64,000 bases of DNA, taken from Sphingomonas sp. Leaf20. Lineage in GTDB: Bacteria > Pseudomonadota > Alphaproteobacteria > Sphingomonadales > Sphingomonadaceae. Location: contig NZ_LMKN01000009.1 of NCBI RefSeq assembly GCF_001421535.1, forward strand, positions 1,695-65,694. The letters run 5' to 3'. Shown piece by piece: positions 43,085 through 50,812 of this stretch. The notes under the pieces were generated by a model. It worked only from the letters and a program-made list of their open reading frames with translations. It was not told the DNA's origin and searched no databases. Numbering within the stretch: position 1 is the stretch's first letter; every line of letters starts with the position of its first letter. Both the position numbers and the translations under genes were made by a program.

Positions 43085-43737
43085 CGCGCCGCTCCGATAA
43101 AGGCGGCCCAGCCGCGCGCGTCGTGCACGACGACCGTGAACCCGTGATCCTTGTGCCCCGGCCCGCAATATTCCGCGCATTCGCCGCGATAGGTGCCGGG
43201 GCGGCTGGCGACGAGACGCAGCGTGTTGGTGTGGCCGGGGATGGCGTCCATCTTGCCCGCCAGTCGCGGTACCCAGACGCTGTGGATCACATCGGTCGAC
43301 GTGATGCGCAGGTCGACCGGGCGGCCCGCGGGCATGTGCAGGACGGTGCGCGTGCCACCGAGGCCCGGATGCCGGAACGCCCAGGCATAGCGCCGCGCCT
43401 CGACGCCGATCGTCACGCTGTCGGACGCGGGCGTCGGCAGGATCCGCCCGCCGAGGATCAGCGCATAGCCGAGCAGCATCGCCAGGACGGTGGAGGGCAT
43501 GATCAGCCCCAGCCAGACAATCCACACGCGCGTGTCCAGCGCGTCGGCGTCGCGCGTCCCGCGGCGTCGCATCGCCACCGCCAGCAGCGCGAATACCAGC
43601 GCCGCAAGCAGCGCCGATCCGCCGAGCATCACCCACCATAGCCGCGCGACGGCGGCGGCGTGCGGACCCGCGGGGTCGATCACCGACAACGGGCCGGTGC
43701 AACCCGCTGTCGGGATCGCCGTTCCCCCTATATGCAA
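43081..43737 (-). CDS. ctaC: Cytochrome c oxidase subunit II (CuA), unusual ligand
   Basis: The CuA-bearing subunit that receives electrons from cytochrome c. Two membrane helices (VMLGGSALLAALVFALLAV and VWIVWLGLIMPSTVLAMLL) are followed by the cupredoxin domain with STDVIHSVWVP (first His) and CAEYCGPGHKDHGF. In that loop Cys 187, Cys 191 and His 195 match the CuA ligands, but the Met normally three residues after the His is His 198. The start is uncertain: TTG at 43737 gives 218 residues with a TAGC lipobox-like site at 12-15, but no good ribosome site exists. No cytochrome c domain is attached. It is the first gene of the operon. Confidence 0.88.
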   Translation of the reverse strand: MHIGGTAIPTAGCTGPLSVIDPAGPHAAAVARLWWVMLGGSALLAALVFALLAVAMRRRGTRDADALDTRVWIVWLGLIMPSTVLAMLLGYALILGGRILPTPASDSVTIGVEARRYAWAFRHPGLGGTRTVLHMPAGRPVDLRITSTDVIHSVWVPRLAGKMDAIPGHTNTLRLVASRPGTYRGECAEYCGPGHKDHGFTVVVHDARGWAAFIGAAR

Positions 43738-43761
43738 GAGTCGCTTCGGGAGTGCGATACG

Positions 43762-44292
43762 ATGACGGATAGGGCTGACGGGGCGACGACGACGCCGATC
43801 GACGAGACGCTGACCGATCCGATCGAAAACGATCCCGCCTTCCACCGGACGGAATCGAAGATCGCGGTCGCCGGGCATCCGATCCACGCGATGCTCGTCG
43901 CCTTTCCGGTCGCACTGGCCGCCAGCACGCTCGGCGCGGACCTGTTCTACTGGTGGACGGGCGATCTGTTCTGGGCGCGCGCTGCGCTGTGGGCTTCGGG
44001 CGCGGGTTTCCTGCTCGGCGTGCTCGCCGGGATCGCCGGCACGGTCGAACTGCTGATGGTGCCCGGCATCCGCGCGCGCGCATCGAGCTGGACGCATTTC
44101 GTGATCGCGGTGATGCTGCTCTCCGTGCTCGGCGCGAACTGGGGCTATCGGCTCGGCGGCTATGAGGCGGCGGTGCTGCCCTATGGCATCCTGCTGTCGG
44201 CGTTCGCGGCCGCGTTTACCGGGTTCACCGGATGGCATGGCGGAAAGCTGGTGTTCGAATATCACGTCGGTGTCGCCCCGAAAGGCAATTGA
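43762..44292 (+). CDS. DUF2231 membrane protein
   Basis: A 176-residue four-helix membrane protein with the DUF2231 hallmark VAGHPIHAMLVAFPVALA (residues about 38-55), then TFYWW-type loop LFYWWTGDLFW and WTHFVIAVMLL. GGGAG lies 9 nt before the ATG. It runs against the oxidase genes: divergent from subunit II with 24 nt between the starts, and its end overlaps the copD-like gene by 31 nt. DUF2231 proteins often sit near oxidases and heme proteins, role unknown. Confidence 0.85.
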   Translation: MTDRADGATTTPIDETLTDPIENDPAFHRTESKIAVAGHPIHAMLVAFPVALAASTLGADLFYWWTGDLFWARAALWASGAGFLLGVLAGIAGTVELLMVPGIRARASSWTHFVIAVMLLSVLGANWGYRLGGYEAAVLPYGILLSAFAAAFTGFTGWHGGKLVFEYHVGVAPKGN

Positions 44293-44753
44293 TGGTGCTG
44301 CGGCGTGTCGAGCCAGCGCGGGGTCAGGTCCGGCATCTGCGGCTTGCCCAGCACCAGCAGCAGCACGGCGATCATGATCGCCATCGTCGCGGCCAGCAAT
44401 GGCGCTGCCGATGGCGGCACATAGTCTCCGCGGCGCTCGCTCATCTGCACGACCGTATGCCCGATCAGCGCGTGCAGCGCGACCAGCAGGCCGACGGCGA
44501 CCAACTTGGCGAACATCCACGGCACGAACACGCCGCGCAGGAAGATCAGCGCGGTACCTGCTGCGATCGCAACCACCGCGGCGGGCGTCACGATCCGTGT
44601 ATAGCCGTAATGCGTGATCCGTCGCAGCCGCGCATAATCGGCCTGCGCTTCGCCCTCGTCATGCTTGGCGAGCACGAGCGGCAGCGCGATCAGCCCCGCG
44701 CACCACAGGATCAGCGCGGCGATATGCAGCGCCTTGACCAATGTGAGGATCAT
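44262..44753 (-). CDS. CopD/HemJ-like membrane protein
   Basis: A 163-residue integral membrane protein with four helices. The first, VKALHIAALILWCAGL, has the His typical of CopD and HemJ-type proteins, and MFAKLVAVGLLVALHALIGH holds another His. Both families bind heme or copper, so a role in oxidase maturation is plausible given the CtaG gene that overlaps its start (ATGA). Assignment within the superfamily is not certain from sequence alone. Confidence 0.75.
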   Translation of the reverse strand: MILTLVKALHIAALILWCAGLIALPLVLAKHDEGEAQADYARLRRITHYGYTRIVTPAAVVAIAAGTALIFLRGVFVPWMFAKLVAVGLLVALHALIGHTVVQMSERRGDYVPPSAAPLLAATMAIMIAVLLLVLGKPQMPDLTPRWLDTPQHHQLPFGATPT

Positions 44754-45442
44754 GCCGCCGCGCCGTCAAGCGACATCGCCCGCCAGCGCCGCGTCGCGAT
44801 CCATGCTGCGGCGGCGGCATAGGGCGCCATCCCCGGCACCCACATCACGAGCCCGGCCAGCTGCTGATCGGCGAGCGGCCCGATGCCGAATGCGACCGTC
44901 GTCGTCAGGTGCGCCGCATAGAGCGGCCGGCCCGCAAAGGTCAGCAGCGCGCCGAGAAACCCCATCTGCACCGCCCCGCCGATGATCCCGGCGGTTGCCT
45001 CCGCCGGCCGCCCGCGCAGAACCGCGGTCCAGAACAGCCACCCGCCCGCCAGCAGCGTCGCCTGCATGATCCAGTAGATCCCGACATGGCCGAGCGCCGC
45101 ATCGTACAGCGCGGGCGCGTGCCACGCCCACAGGATCGCGGTCGACAGCGGCAGGGCGATGGCTGTGGTGATGGCCATGCCGAGCGCGCGCCGCGGCGGC
45201 AGCGCGACCGCAAGCAACGGTGCTGCGACCGTCACGATAAGCAGATGATGCACCGCGCGTGCCGCAAACAACGCCGTCGTCAGCGCACAGAGTGGCGACA
45301 CGAACGCGACGAACAGCACCCCGACACCGGCAAGCCCGGCACTGCGCCGCGCACCCGCCAACCGTGTCATGGCCAGTGCCGATACTGCCAGCGCGACCAG
45401 CAGCACCGGGTCGCCATTCCACCGCGACATCCAGTCGTCCAC
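44750..45442 (-). CDS. ctaG: CtaG (caa3-type) oxidase assembly protein
   Basis: A 230-residue membrane protein with about seven helices matching the caa3_CtaG family, needed for assembly of copper oxidases. ARAVHHLLIVTVAAPLL, WAWHAPALYDAAL and AGLVMWVPGMAPYA are recognisable family segments, with paired His that may handle copper. It lies upstream of and overlaps the CopD-like gene by 4 nt, and runs in the same direction as the structural oxidase genes, separated from them by the antisense DUF2231 gene. Confidence 0.85.
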   Translation of the reverse strand: MDDWMSRWNGDPVLLVALAVSALAMTRLAGARRSAGLAGVGVLFVAFVSPLCALTTALFAARAVHHLLIVTVAAPLLAVALPPRRALGMAITTAIALPLSTAILWAWHAPALYDAALGHVGIYWIMQATLLAGGWLFWTAVLRGRPAEATAGIIGGAVQMGFLGALLTFAGRPLYAAHLTTTVAFGIGPLADQQLAGLVMWVPGMAPYAAAAAWIATRRWRAMSLDGAAA

Positions 45443-45658
45443 GCCCGGAGCGGGTCCGCAATAGCTGCGCCACCAACCGATGATCGTTCCCCTTATTCTT
45501 CTTGCTCGTCAGTACTAAACGTCCACCGCACCACATGGCCGCATCGGCTGGGCATTACCGCAGCTTTGGAACCTTTCGCCAGTCGTAATGGGTTTGCCCT
45601 TATCGCCGTCAGACGTCCCGGCGACGAAAAGGACCGCTAACACGAGGAAAGAGCCCGG

Positions 45659-46453
45659 ATGACCGACACGACGAAAGACCCGGCAGGTGCCGATATCGCC
45701 GAGCAGGCCGCGGAGGCCCTGGCCGCCAAGGCGCACCATTGCTGGGCCCGCATGGCGGCCCTTTCGATCGCCGCGGGTGGCTTCATCGCATTCGGCGCGA
45801 TCGCCTATCTGATCGTGCAGGCGGGCGGCGGCGCGGTCTCGGGCCCGACGCAGTTGCTGTCCGGCGCGGCGTTTTCGGTCGGGCTGATCCTGGTGATGGT
45901 CACCGGCACCGAACTGTTCACCGGCAACACGATGATGGTCCTGCCGGCCGCGACCGGCGACGTGACGGCAGCGCGCGTGGCAGGGGCCTGGTCGCTGGTC
46001 TGGGTCGGCAATCTCGTCGGTAGCGTGGCGGTGGCCGGCCTGTTCGTCGCGGCCGGCGGGCTCGAGGGGCTCGACGGGACGATCGGCGACGCAGCAGCCG
46101 CGACGATGAAGTCGAAGCTGGACAAGTCCGTGCTCGCGACGCTGACGTCGGGTATCCTGGCGAACATGCTGGTCTGCCTCGCCGTGTGGATGGCGATGTT
46201 CGCCAGAACGCTGTCGGGCAAGGTCGCCGTGATCGTCGGCCCCGTCGCCGTCTTCGTCGCGGCGGGCTTCGAACATTCGGTCGCCAACATGTCCCTGCTG
46301 CCGATCGGCTGGGCTGCTGATCCCAATTCCGCCGTTCCGTGGGGTGCCGGTCTTCGCAATCTGGCATTTAGCACCGTCGGCAACGTGATCGGTGGTGCGA
46401 GCATTGCGCTGATCCTCGCGTACGGACACGGCAAATTGATCCGAGAAGAATGA
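45659..46453 (+). CDS. Formate/nitrite transporter family channel
   Basis: A 264-residue pentameric channel protein of the FNT family with six helices. GTELFTGNTMM, ILANMLVCLAVWMA and the pore His in GFEHSVANM are family signatures. GAGGAAAG lies 9 nt before the ATG. No formate or nitrite enzyme sits near, so the transported anion (formate, nitrite, lactate, hydrosulfide) is open. A strong inverted repeat follows the stop. Confidence 0.9.
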   Translation: MTDTTKDPAGADIAEQAAEALAAKAHHCWARMAALSIAAGGFIAFGAIAYLIVQAGGGAVSGPTQLLSGAAFSVGLILVMVTGTELFTGNTMMVLPAATGDVTAARVAGAWSLVWVGNLVGSVAVAGLFVAAGGLEGLDGTIGDAAAATMKSKLDKSVLATLTSGILANMLVCLAVWMAMFARTLSGKVAVIVGPVAVFVAAGFEHSVANMSLLPIGWAADPNSAVPWGAGLRNLAFSTVGNVIGGASIALILAYGHGKLIREE

Positions 46454-46482
46454 TCCACCGATCAGCGCGGGCGCGAGCATCC

Positions 46483-46525
46483 GCACCGACAAACCGGTCG
46501 CCGAGGCGGACCGGCTTGTCGGTGC
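46483..46525. terminator. Bidirectional terminator between convergent genes
   Basis: Two 17-nt arms (46483-46499 and 46509-46525) pair with one mismatch across a 9-nt loop: GCACCGACAAACCGGTC against GACCGGCTTGTCGGTGC. It lies in the 84-bp gap where the FNT and GST genes meet tail to tail. Long U tracts are lacking. Confidence 0.7.
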
Positions 46526-46537
46526 CGGAGCGGCTGG

Positions 46538-47512
46538 TCAGGTAAGGTGCTGATCGCCTCCCGCGGTGAGGTGAGCCCAGGGGAGGGCAGGGCCGACGGG
46601 GACGATACCGCAAGGGTTGAGGTCACGGTGGCTGGCGAAGTAATGCGTCTTGATGTGATCGAGATGGACCGTCGCGGCGATGCGCGGATCGGCCAGCATC
46701 CGCTCGACATAGGCTTCCAGCGCCGGATAGTCCGAGATGCGCCGCACGTTGCACTTGAAATGGAAATGATAGACCGCATCGAACCGGACCAGCGTGGTGA
46801 AGAGGCGGATATCGGCCTCCGTCATCGCGTCGCCGACCAGCCAGTCGCTGCCTGACAGCGTCTCCTCCAGCCAGTCGAGCGATTCGAACAGCGGGTGCAC
46901 CGCCGCCTCGTACGCATCCTGCGTGGTCGCGAACCCGGCCTTGTAGACCCCGTTGTTCACCGTGTCGTAAACGCGGTCGTTGACACGGTCGATCTGCTCG
47001 CGCTGCGCCTGGGGATAGAGGTCGGGACCTAACCCGCCGAACGCGGCGAGCATCCGGATGATCTCCGCCGATTCGTTCGACACGATCGTATCGGTCTCAC
47101 GATCCCACAGGACGGGTACGGTGACCTTGCCGGAATAATCCGGTCTGGCGCGGGCGTACAATTGCCACAGGAACTCGGCGTCGTGCAGCGGATCGCCACT
47201 GCCGCCGCGGCTCGTGCCGAAGGTCCAGCCATTCTCCAGCATGACAGGATCGACCACCGAGACACCGATCGCGTCGTCCAGTCCGTGCAACGCGAGCACG
47301 ATCAGCGTCCGGTGCGCCCAGGGGCAGGCGTAGCTGACATACAGGTGATACCGGCCGGGCGTCGCCGGACGGCCGGGCTCCCCGTCTGGGCCGGCGCTGC
47401 CCACCGGGGTCAGCCAGTCGCGAAAGCCCGTGTCCTGCCGCTCGAACGCGCCGCCCTTGCTGTCTTCCGTCACCTTGCCCGCGTGCCACGCACCGTCGAT
47501 CATTCTACCCAT
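46538..47512 (-). CDS. Glutathionyl-hydroquinone reductase-like GST (Xi class)
   Basis: A 324-residue glutathione transferase of the YqjG/Xi class, which reduces glutathionyl-hydroquinones and conjugates made in the breakdown of chlorinated or aromatic quinones. The catalytic Cys is in YACPWAHRTL, preceded by GRYHLYVS and followed by VPVLWDRETDTIVSNES, the glutathione-binding SNES being diagnostic. The C-terminal all-helical domain includes GDAMTEADIRLFTTLVRFD. The start is the ATG with GGAG 8 nt upstream; longer upstream frames are not coding. It stands alone. Confidence 0.92.
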   Translation of the reverse strand: MGRMIDGAWHAGKVTEDSKGGAFERQDTGFRDWLTPVGSAGPDGEPGRPATPGRYHLYVSYACPWAHRTLIVLALHGLDDAIGVSVVDPVMLENGWTFGTSRGGSGDPLHDAEFLWQLYARARPDYSGKVTVPVLWDRETDTIVSNESAEIIRMLAAFGGLGPDLYPQAQREQIDRVNDRVYDTVNNGVYKAGFATTQDAYEAAVHPLFESLDWLEETLSGSDWLVGDAMTEADIRLFTTLVRFDAVYHFHFKCNVRRISDYPALEAYVERMLADPRIAATVHLDHIKTHYFASHRDLNPCGIVPVGPALPWAHLTAGGDQHLT

Positions 47513-47599
47513 GTTATCGCTCCATCGAAGCCGGACCGCACAGACGGTCCGCCGTAATTTGTCCTTCGGGAACGACCAGCGACCCTTTTCGTCCCATTC

Positions 47600-48046
47600 G
47601 AGCGATTGGCGACCGACCGCCTGTCGACCTTTTCGATGGCGTTGAACTCGTCGAGCGGCCTGCCGCGTCGGGTCGCCGGTGTGCGCCTGCGCTACCCGCA
47701 GATAGGGGTATCCGAACGGACCCTTGATCGCGACCGCGCGAAGCTTACGGCGCAAGGGGCCTCGATTTTTGGCGGGGCGGGCGTCGGATATGTCCTGCGG
47801 AAAGGGAGGTTTCTCCCGCCGTTCCTGTTGAGCAACGCAGAAACCGAGGCGGTGGTGCGCGGCATTAAATATGTGACCCAGTTCGGCGACGATGTGCTGA
47901 AGGCGGCGGCGCGCGACGCAGCAGCCAAGATCGTGTCCGTGCTATCGGTCGCTGCGCGGGAGACGCCGCAAGAGCCCATCTCGCTGCCGGGCCCTCAGGC
48001 TGGATCGAGCCTGGGAGGAGGGACCGCCGTCAATCGCGCGGCTTAA
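47600..48046 (+). pseudogene. WYL-domain (YafY-like) regulator fragment
   Basis: The frame contains VSERTLDRDRAKLTAQGA, GGAGVGYVLRKG and ETEAVVRGIKYVTQFGD, the N-terminal HTH and linker of YafY-type repressors. The first helix of the HTH reads better in another frame (LFDGVELVERPAAS), so two frameshifts flank it. The WYL ligand domain is missing: the frame ends about 40 residues after AKIVSVL in a low-complexity tail. So this is the 5' half of a dead gene. Confidence 0.6.
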
Positions 48047-48148
48047 TAGATGCCGCCCGTCTGGTATCGACCAGCTTTAACTTCCTTCCGAACGTTCACA
48101 ACCGGCGGACCATGCGTGCAGCTCTATGCCCCAGGCAGAGCTGCGGTA

Positions 48149-48964
48149 TCACACCGCGTCGACAACCCGTTGGGGCTGCCAGCCCAATGCCGTCGATATC
48201 CGCTGCGCGGTCTGCCGGAGTTCGGCGCAGGCATCGTCGATCGAGACGAGCTGCGATCCGTCGATCAGTTCGAGGAACGGCACCGTCAGCGCCGCGAGCA
48301 GCTCGCCGTCGAAGCCGAAGATCGGGCAGCTGATGTCCGTTACCCCGCGCGTGACGGGGCTTTCGCGCAGGCCGAACCCCTGGTCGCGGACCTGTTGCAG
48401 ACGCGCGGCCAGGACGGACTGGCCGATCGGTTCCTTGCGCAGCGCAGCGGCGCGACTGAACATCCGCTCGGTCGCCTCTTCGGGCGAGAACGCGAGCAGC
48501 ACATGCCCCGAACAGCTGCGCACGAGGTCGATCGAAGCGCCGACCCGCAGCGCAAAGCCGCGAACGCCCGGATTTTCCTCGCGCGCGATCACCATGCCCT
48601 CGCCGGCCTGAACCACGACGAGATGACACGATTGGCCGATTGCCGCGGCCAGCACCTGCATTTCGGGCTGCGCGGTGATGACGAGCTTGCGCGCGGGTGT
48701 CGCGCGATAGGCGACGTCGAGGAATTTGTACGTCACCGTATAGCGATCGGTGGTCGACGATTTTTGGAGATAGCCCGCGTCTTCCATCACCACGACGATG
48801 CGGAACAATTCCCCGAGCGATCGGCCGAGCGCGCTCGCCATCTCGCTTGCCAGCAAACCTTGCGGATTGTCCGCGAGCAGCTCGATGATGAGGAAGGCCT
48901 TGTCGAGCGCGGGCGCATTATAGGTGCCCTTGCGCTGCGCCGTCGCGCCGTCTTGTTTAGGCAT
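48149..48964 (-). CDS. IclR family regulator
   Basis: A 271-residue IclR-type regulator. The winged HTH is residues about 17-75 (ALDKAFLIIELLADNPQGL, LGRSLGELFRIVVVMEDAGYL), followed by the GAF-like effector domain with SCSGHVLLAFSP and FGLRESPVTRGVTDISCPIF, the family's ligand region. ATG MPKQDG is the start. It lies 101 nt downstream of the Zn-ADH and in the same direction, at the edge of the L-fucose locus. The AT-rich inverted repeat in the divergent promoter at 50161-50187 is its likely binding site. Confidence 0.9.
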   Translation of the reverse strand: MPKQDGATAQRKGTYNAPALDKAFLIIELLADNPQGLLASEMASALGRSLGELFRIVVVMEDAGYLQKSSTTDRYTVTYKFLDVAYRATPARKLVITAQPEMQVLAAAIGQSCHLVVVQAGEGMVIAREENPGVRGFALRVGASIDLVRSCSGHVLLAFSPEEATERMFSRAAALRKEPIGQSVLAARLQQVRDQGFGLRESPVTRGVTDISCPIFGFDGELLAALTVPFLELIDGSQLVSIDDACAELRQTAQRISTALGWQPQRVVDAV

Positions 48965-49065
48965 GGTGTTCCATCGATGTCGTAGGAGCCGAACATATCC
49001 CGGTTTGTCGAGGGGAGAAAGCCATCGTTCCAGCGTCGCGCGGCGCCGTGCGCTGGCGCCACCGC

Positions 49066-50079
49066 TCAGATTGTCACGATGGCTTTCAGCACCTGCTCCT
49101 GCCGTGCGATCAGCGCCGGGATAGCGGTGGACACATCGTCGAGGTCGACGCGATCGGTCAGGAAGCGGTCGGTCGGGACCGCGCCGTTGCGGATCGAGGC
49201 GATGACGTGGTGGAAGTCGACCGACAGCGCGTTGCGGCTCGCCAGCAGCGTCGTTTCGCGCTTGTGAAATTCGGGATCGGCAAACACGAGGTCGTCGCGA
49301 CACAGGCCGACCAGGACATAGGTCCCGGCATGGGCGACATGGCTCAGGCCCGCGTTCATCGCCTGGATGCTGCCGGTCGCGTCGAACACATAGTCGAACA
49401 TCTCGCCATCGGTGTGCTGTGCCAGCTCCGTCGTGGCGTCCGGGCCTGCGACGACACCGGGTTCGAACCCGAACCGCTCCGCCGCCGTCGCTAGCCGGCG
49501 CGCGCTGCGATCGTGCAGCGTGACCGACCCGGCACCCGCAATCCGCGCGAACAGCGCGCAGCCGATCCCGATCGGGCCGGCGCCGGTGACCAGGACGCGC
49601 GACCCCGGCTCGATCGCCGCGCGGCGTACCGCGTGCGCACCGATCGCGAGGAATTCGACCATCGCCGCCTGATCGACCGTCAGCCCCTCGGTGGGGACGA
49701 TCGATCCGGCGGGGACCGCCAGATACTCGGTCATGCCGCCATCGGCATGCACGCCGAGCACGCGGATGTTCGAACAGCAATTAGGCCGGCCACGCCGACA
49801 CGCGACGCACGTCCCGCAGGCGAGGTAGGGGTTGACCGTGACGATCTGTCCCGTCGCCAGTCCGCTGTCACGCGGCGCGTCGACGATCTCCCCGGCGAGT
49901 TCGTGCCCGATCAGCCGCGGATAGGTGAAGAAGGGCTGGCTGCCGTCGAAGATATGATAATCGGTGCCGCAGATCCCGACGCGTCGCATCCGTAGCAGGA
50001 CCTCGCCATCGGCCGGTTGCGGCATCGGCCGATCCTCGATCCGGGCCTTGTTCGGCGCGGTGCATATCAGAGCCTTCAT
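49066..50079 (-). CDS. Zinc-dependent sugar alcohol/aldonate dehydrogenase
   Basis: A 337-residue medium-chain dehydrogenase. Catalytic zinc ligands CGTDYH (Cys about 37) and GHELAGE (His/Glu), structural zinc Cys cluster CGTCVACRRGRPNCC, and Rossmann motif GAGPIGIG are all present. It is closest in style to L-galactonate/L-gulonate 5-dehydrogenase and threonine-dehydrogenase-like enzymes. AAGGA lies 6-7 nt before the ATG. It is divergent from the L-fucose mutarotase and next to IclR. In the fucose pathway it duplicates the two other dehydrogenases, so its step is uncertain: L-fucose, 2-keto-3-deoxy-L-fuconate, or another sugar. Confidence 0.85.
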   Translation of the reverse strand: MKALICTAPNKARIEDRPMPQPADGEVLLRMRRVGICGTDYHIFDGSQPFFTYPRLIGHELAGEIVDAPRDSGLATGQIVTVNPYLACGTCVACRRGRPNCCSNIRVLGVHADGGMTEYLAVPAGSIVPTEGLTVDQAAMVEFLAIGAHAVRRAAIEPGSRVLVTGAGPIGIGCALFARIAGAGSVTLHDRSARRLATAAERFGFEPGVVAGPDATTELAQHTDGEMFDYVFDATGSIQAMNAGLSHVAHAGTYVLVGLCRDDLVFADPEFHKRETTLLASRNALSVDFHHVIASIRNGAVPTDRFLTDRVDLDDVSTAIPALIARQEQVLKAIVTI

Positions 50080-50160
50080 TGCCGTTCCTTTTGCGTGTTC
50101 CAGCCGGATATCGAGCGAGCCGGTCGCGTTCGATGCGTCATACCCCATATCATTCTCTAG

Positions 50161-50187
50161 ATCATTAGATGATAGTGCGTTATCATC
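50161..50187. promoter_or_regulatory. Overlapping inverted repeats in divergent fucose promoter
   Basis: ATCAT-TAG-ATGAT (50161-50173) overlaps GATGATA-GTGCGT-TATCATC (50168-50187), both perfect. They lie in the AT-rich 172-bp gap between the Zn-ADH and mutarotase genes, the right place for the IclR regulator to act on both. Confidence 0.6.
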
Positions 50188-50251
50188 CATGCAACCGTTA
50201 GGCAGGGCCGCTGACATGGCGTTCGACCCGCGGAGCAGCAGGAGAGAACCG

Positions 50252-50590
50252 ATGGCGCGTCGCGTCTGCTTTGCCCTCGACCTTGTCGACGATGCGGATC
50301 TGATCGCCGCGTATGAGCGCGCGCATGCGCCCGGTGCGGTATGGCCGGAGGTGACCGCGGGGATCCGTGCCAAGGGATTCCTCGACATGGAAATCTGGCG
50401 TGCCGCGGATCGTCTGGTCATGATCGCGACCGTCGCCGAGGACTGGCCACGGTCGCTGACCCCGGAACAAGCCGCGGCCGACGATCGGTGGGAGGTCGCG
50501 ATGGACGCTTTCCAGCGGCCTCTCCCGCACGCCGCCGCCACCGAGAAATGGGTGCCCATGGCGCGCATCTTCGCACTCGACGAGCAATAG
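50252..50590 (+). CDS. L-fucose/L-rhamnose mutarotase (DUF718/RhaM family)
   Basis: A 112-residue dimeric ferredoxin-like protein that interconverts sugar anomers. RRVCFALDLVDD, EVTAGIRAKGFLDMEIW and the conserved EKWVPMARIFAL end identify the RhaM family; fucose-specific members exist. AGGAG sits 7 nt before the ATG. Its place ahead of fucP and the oxidative genes favours L-fucose. It would speed delivery of the anomer used by the dehydrogenase. No gene lies in the 222 bp before fucP. Confidence 0.88.
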   Translation: MARRVCFALDLVDDADLIAAYERAHAPGAVWPEVTAGIRAKGFLDMEIWRAADRLVMIATVAEDWPRSLTPEQAAADDRWEVAMDAFQRPLPHAAATEKWVPMARIFALDEQ

Positions 50591-50812
50591 CGGCATCCGG
50601 TCCCGCGTCAGGCTCGTTCCGGCGGAAAAACGAAGCGGCTGACGTTTGCACTATCGCTAGCGAGAGAGAAATCTCATAACGGAGATTGGAATGGCGGGTC
50701 GATATTCTCATTGGGTGATGGCGGACGGGCGAACACCGTGGTCAGCCGTAGCAACTATGACGGCCCCGTCGCCGGAAGGTCCTGACAACGCGATGGCAGG
50801 GAGCGCAGGCTG

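Noticed and set aside
45568-45594. EcfG-type promoter (GGAAC then GTT) upstream of the FNT gene.
   Set aside because: The spacer is 18 nt and the second element reads GGTT instead of CGTT; known sites have 16-17 nt, so the match is too weak.
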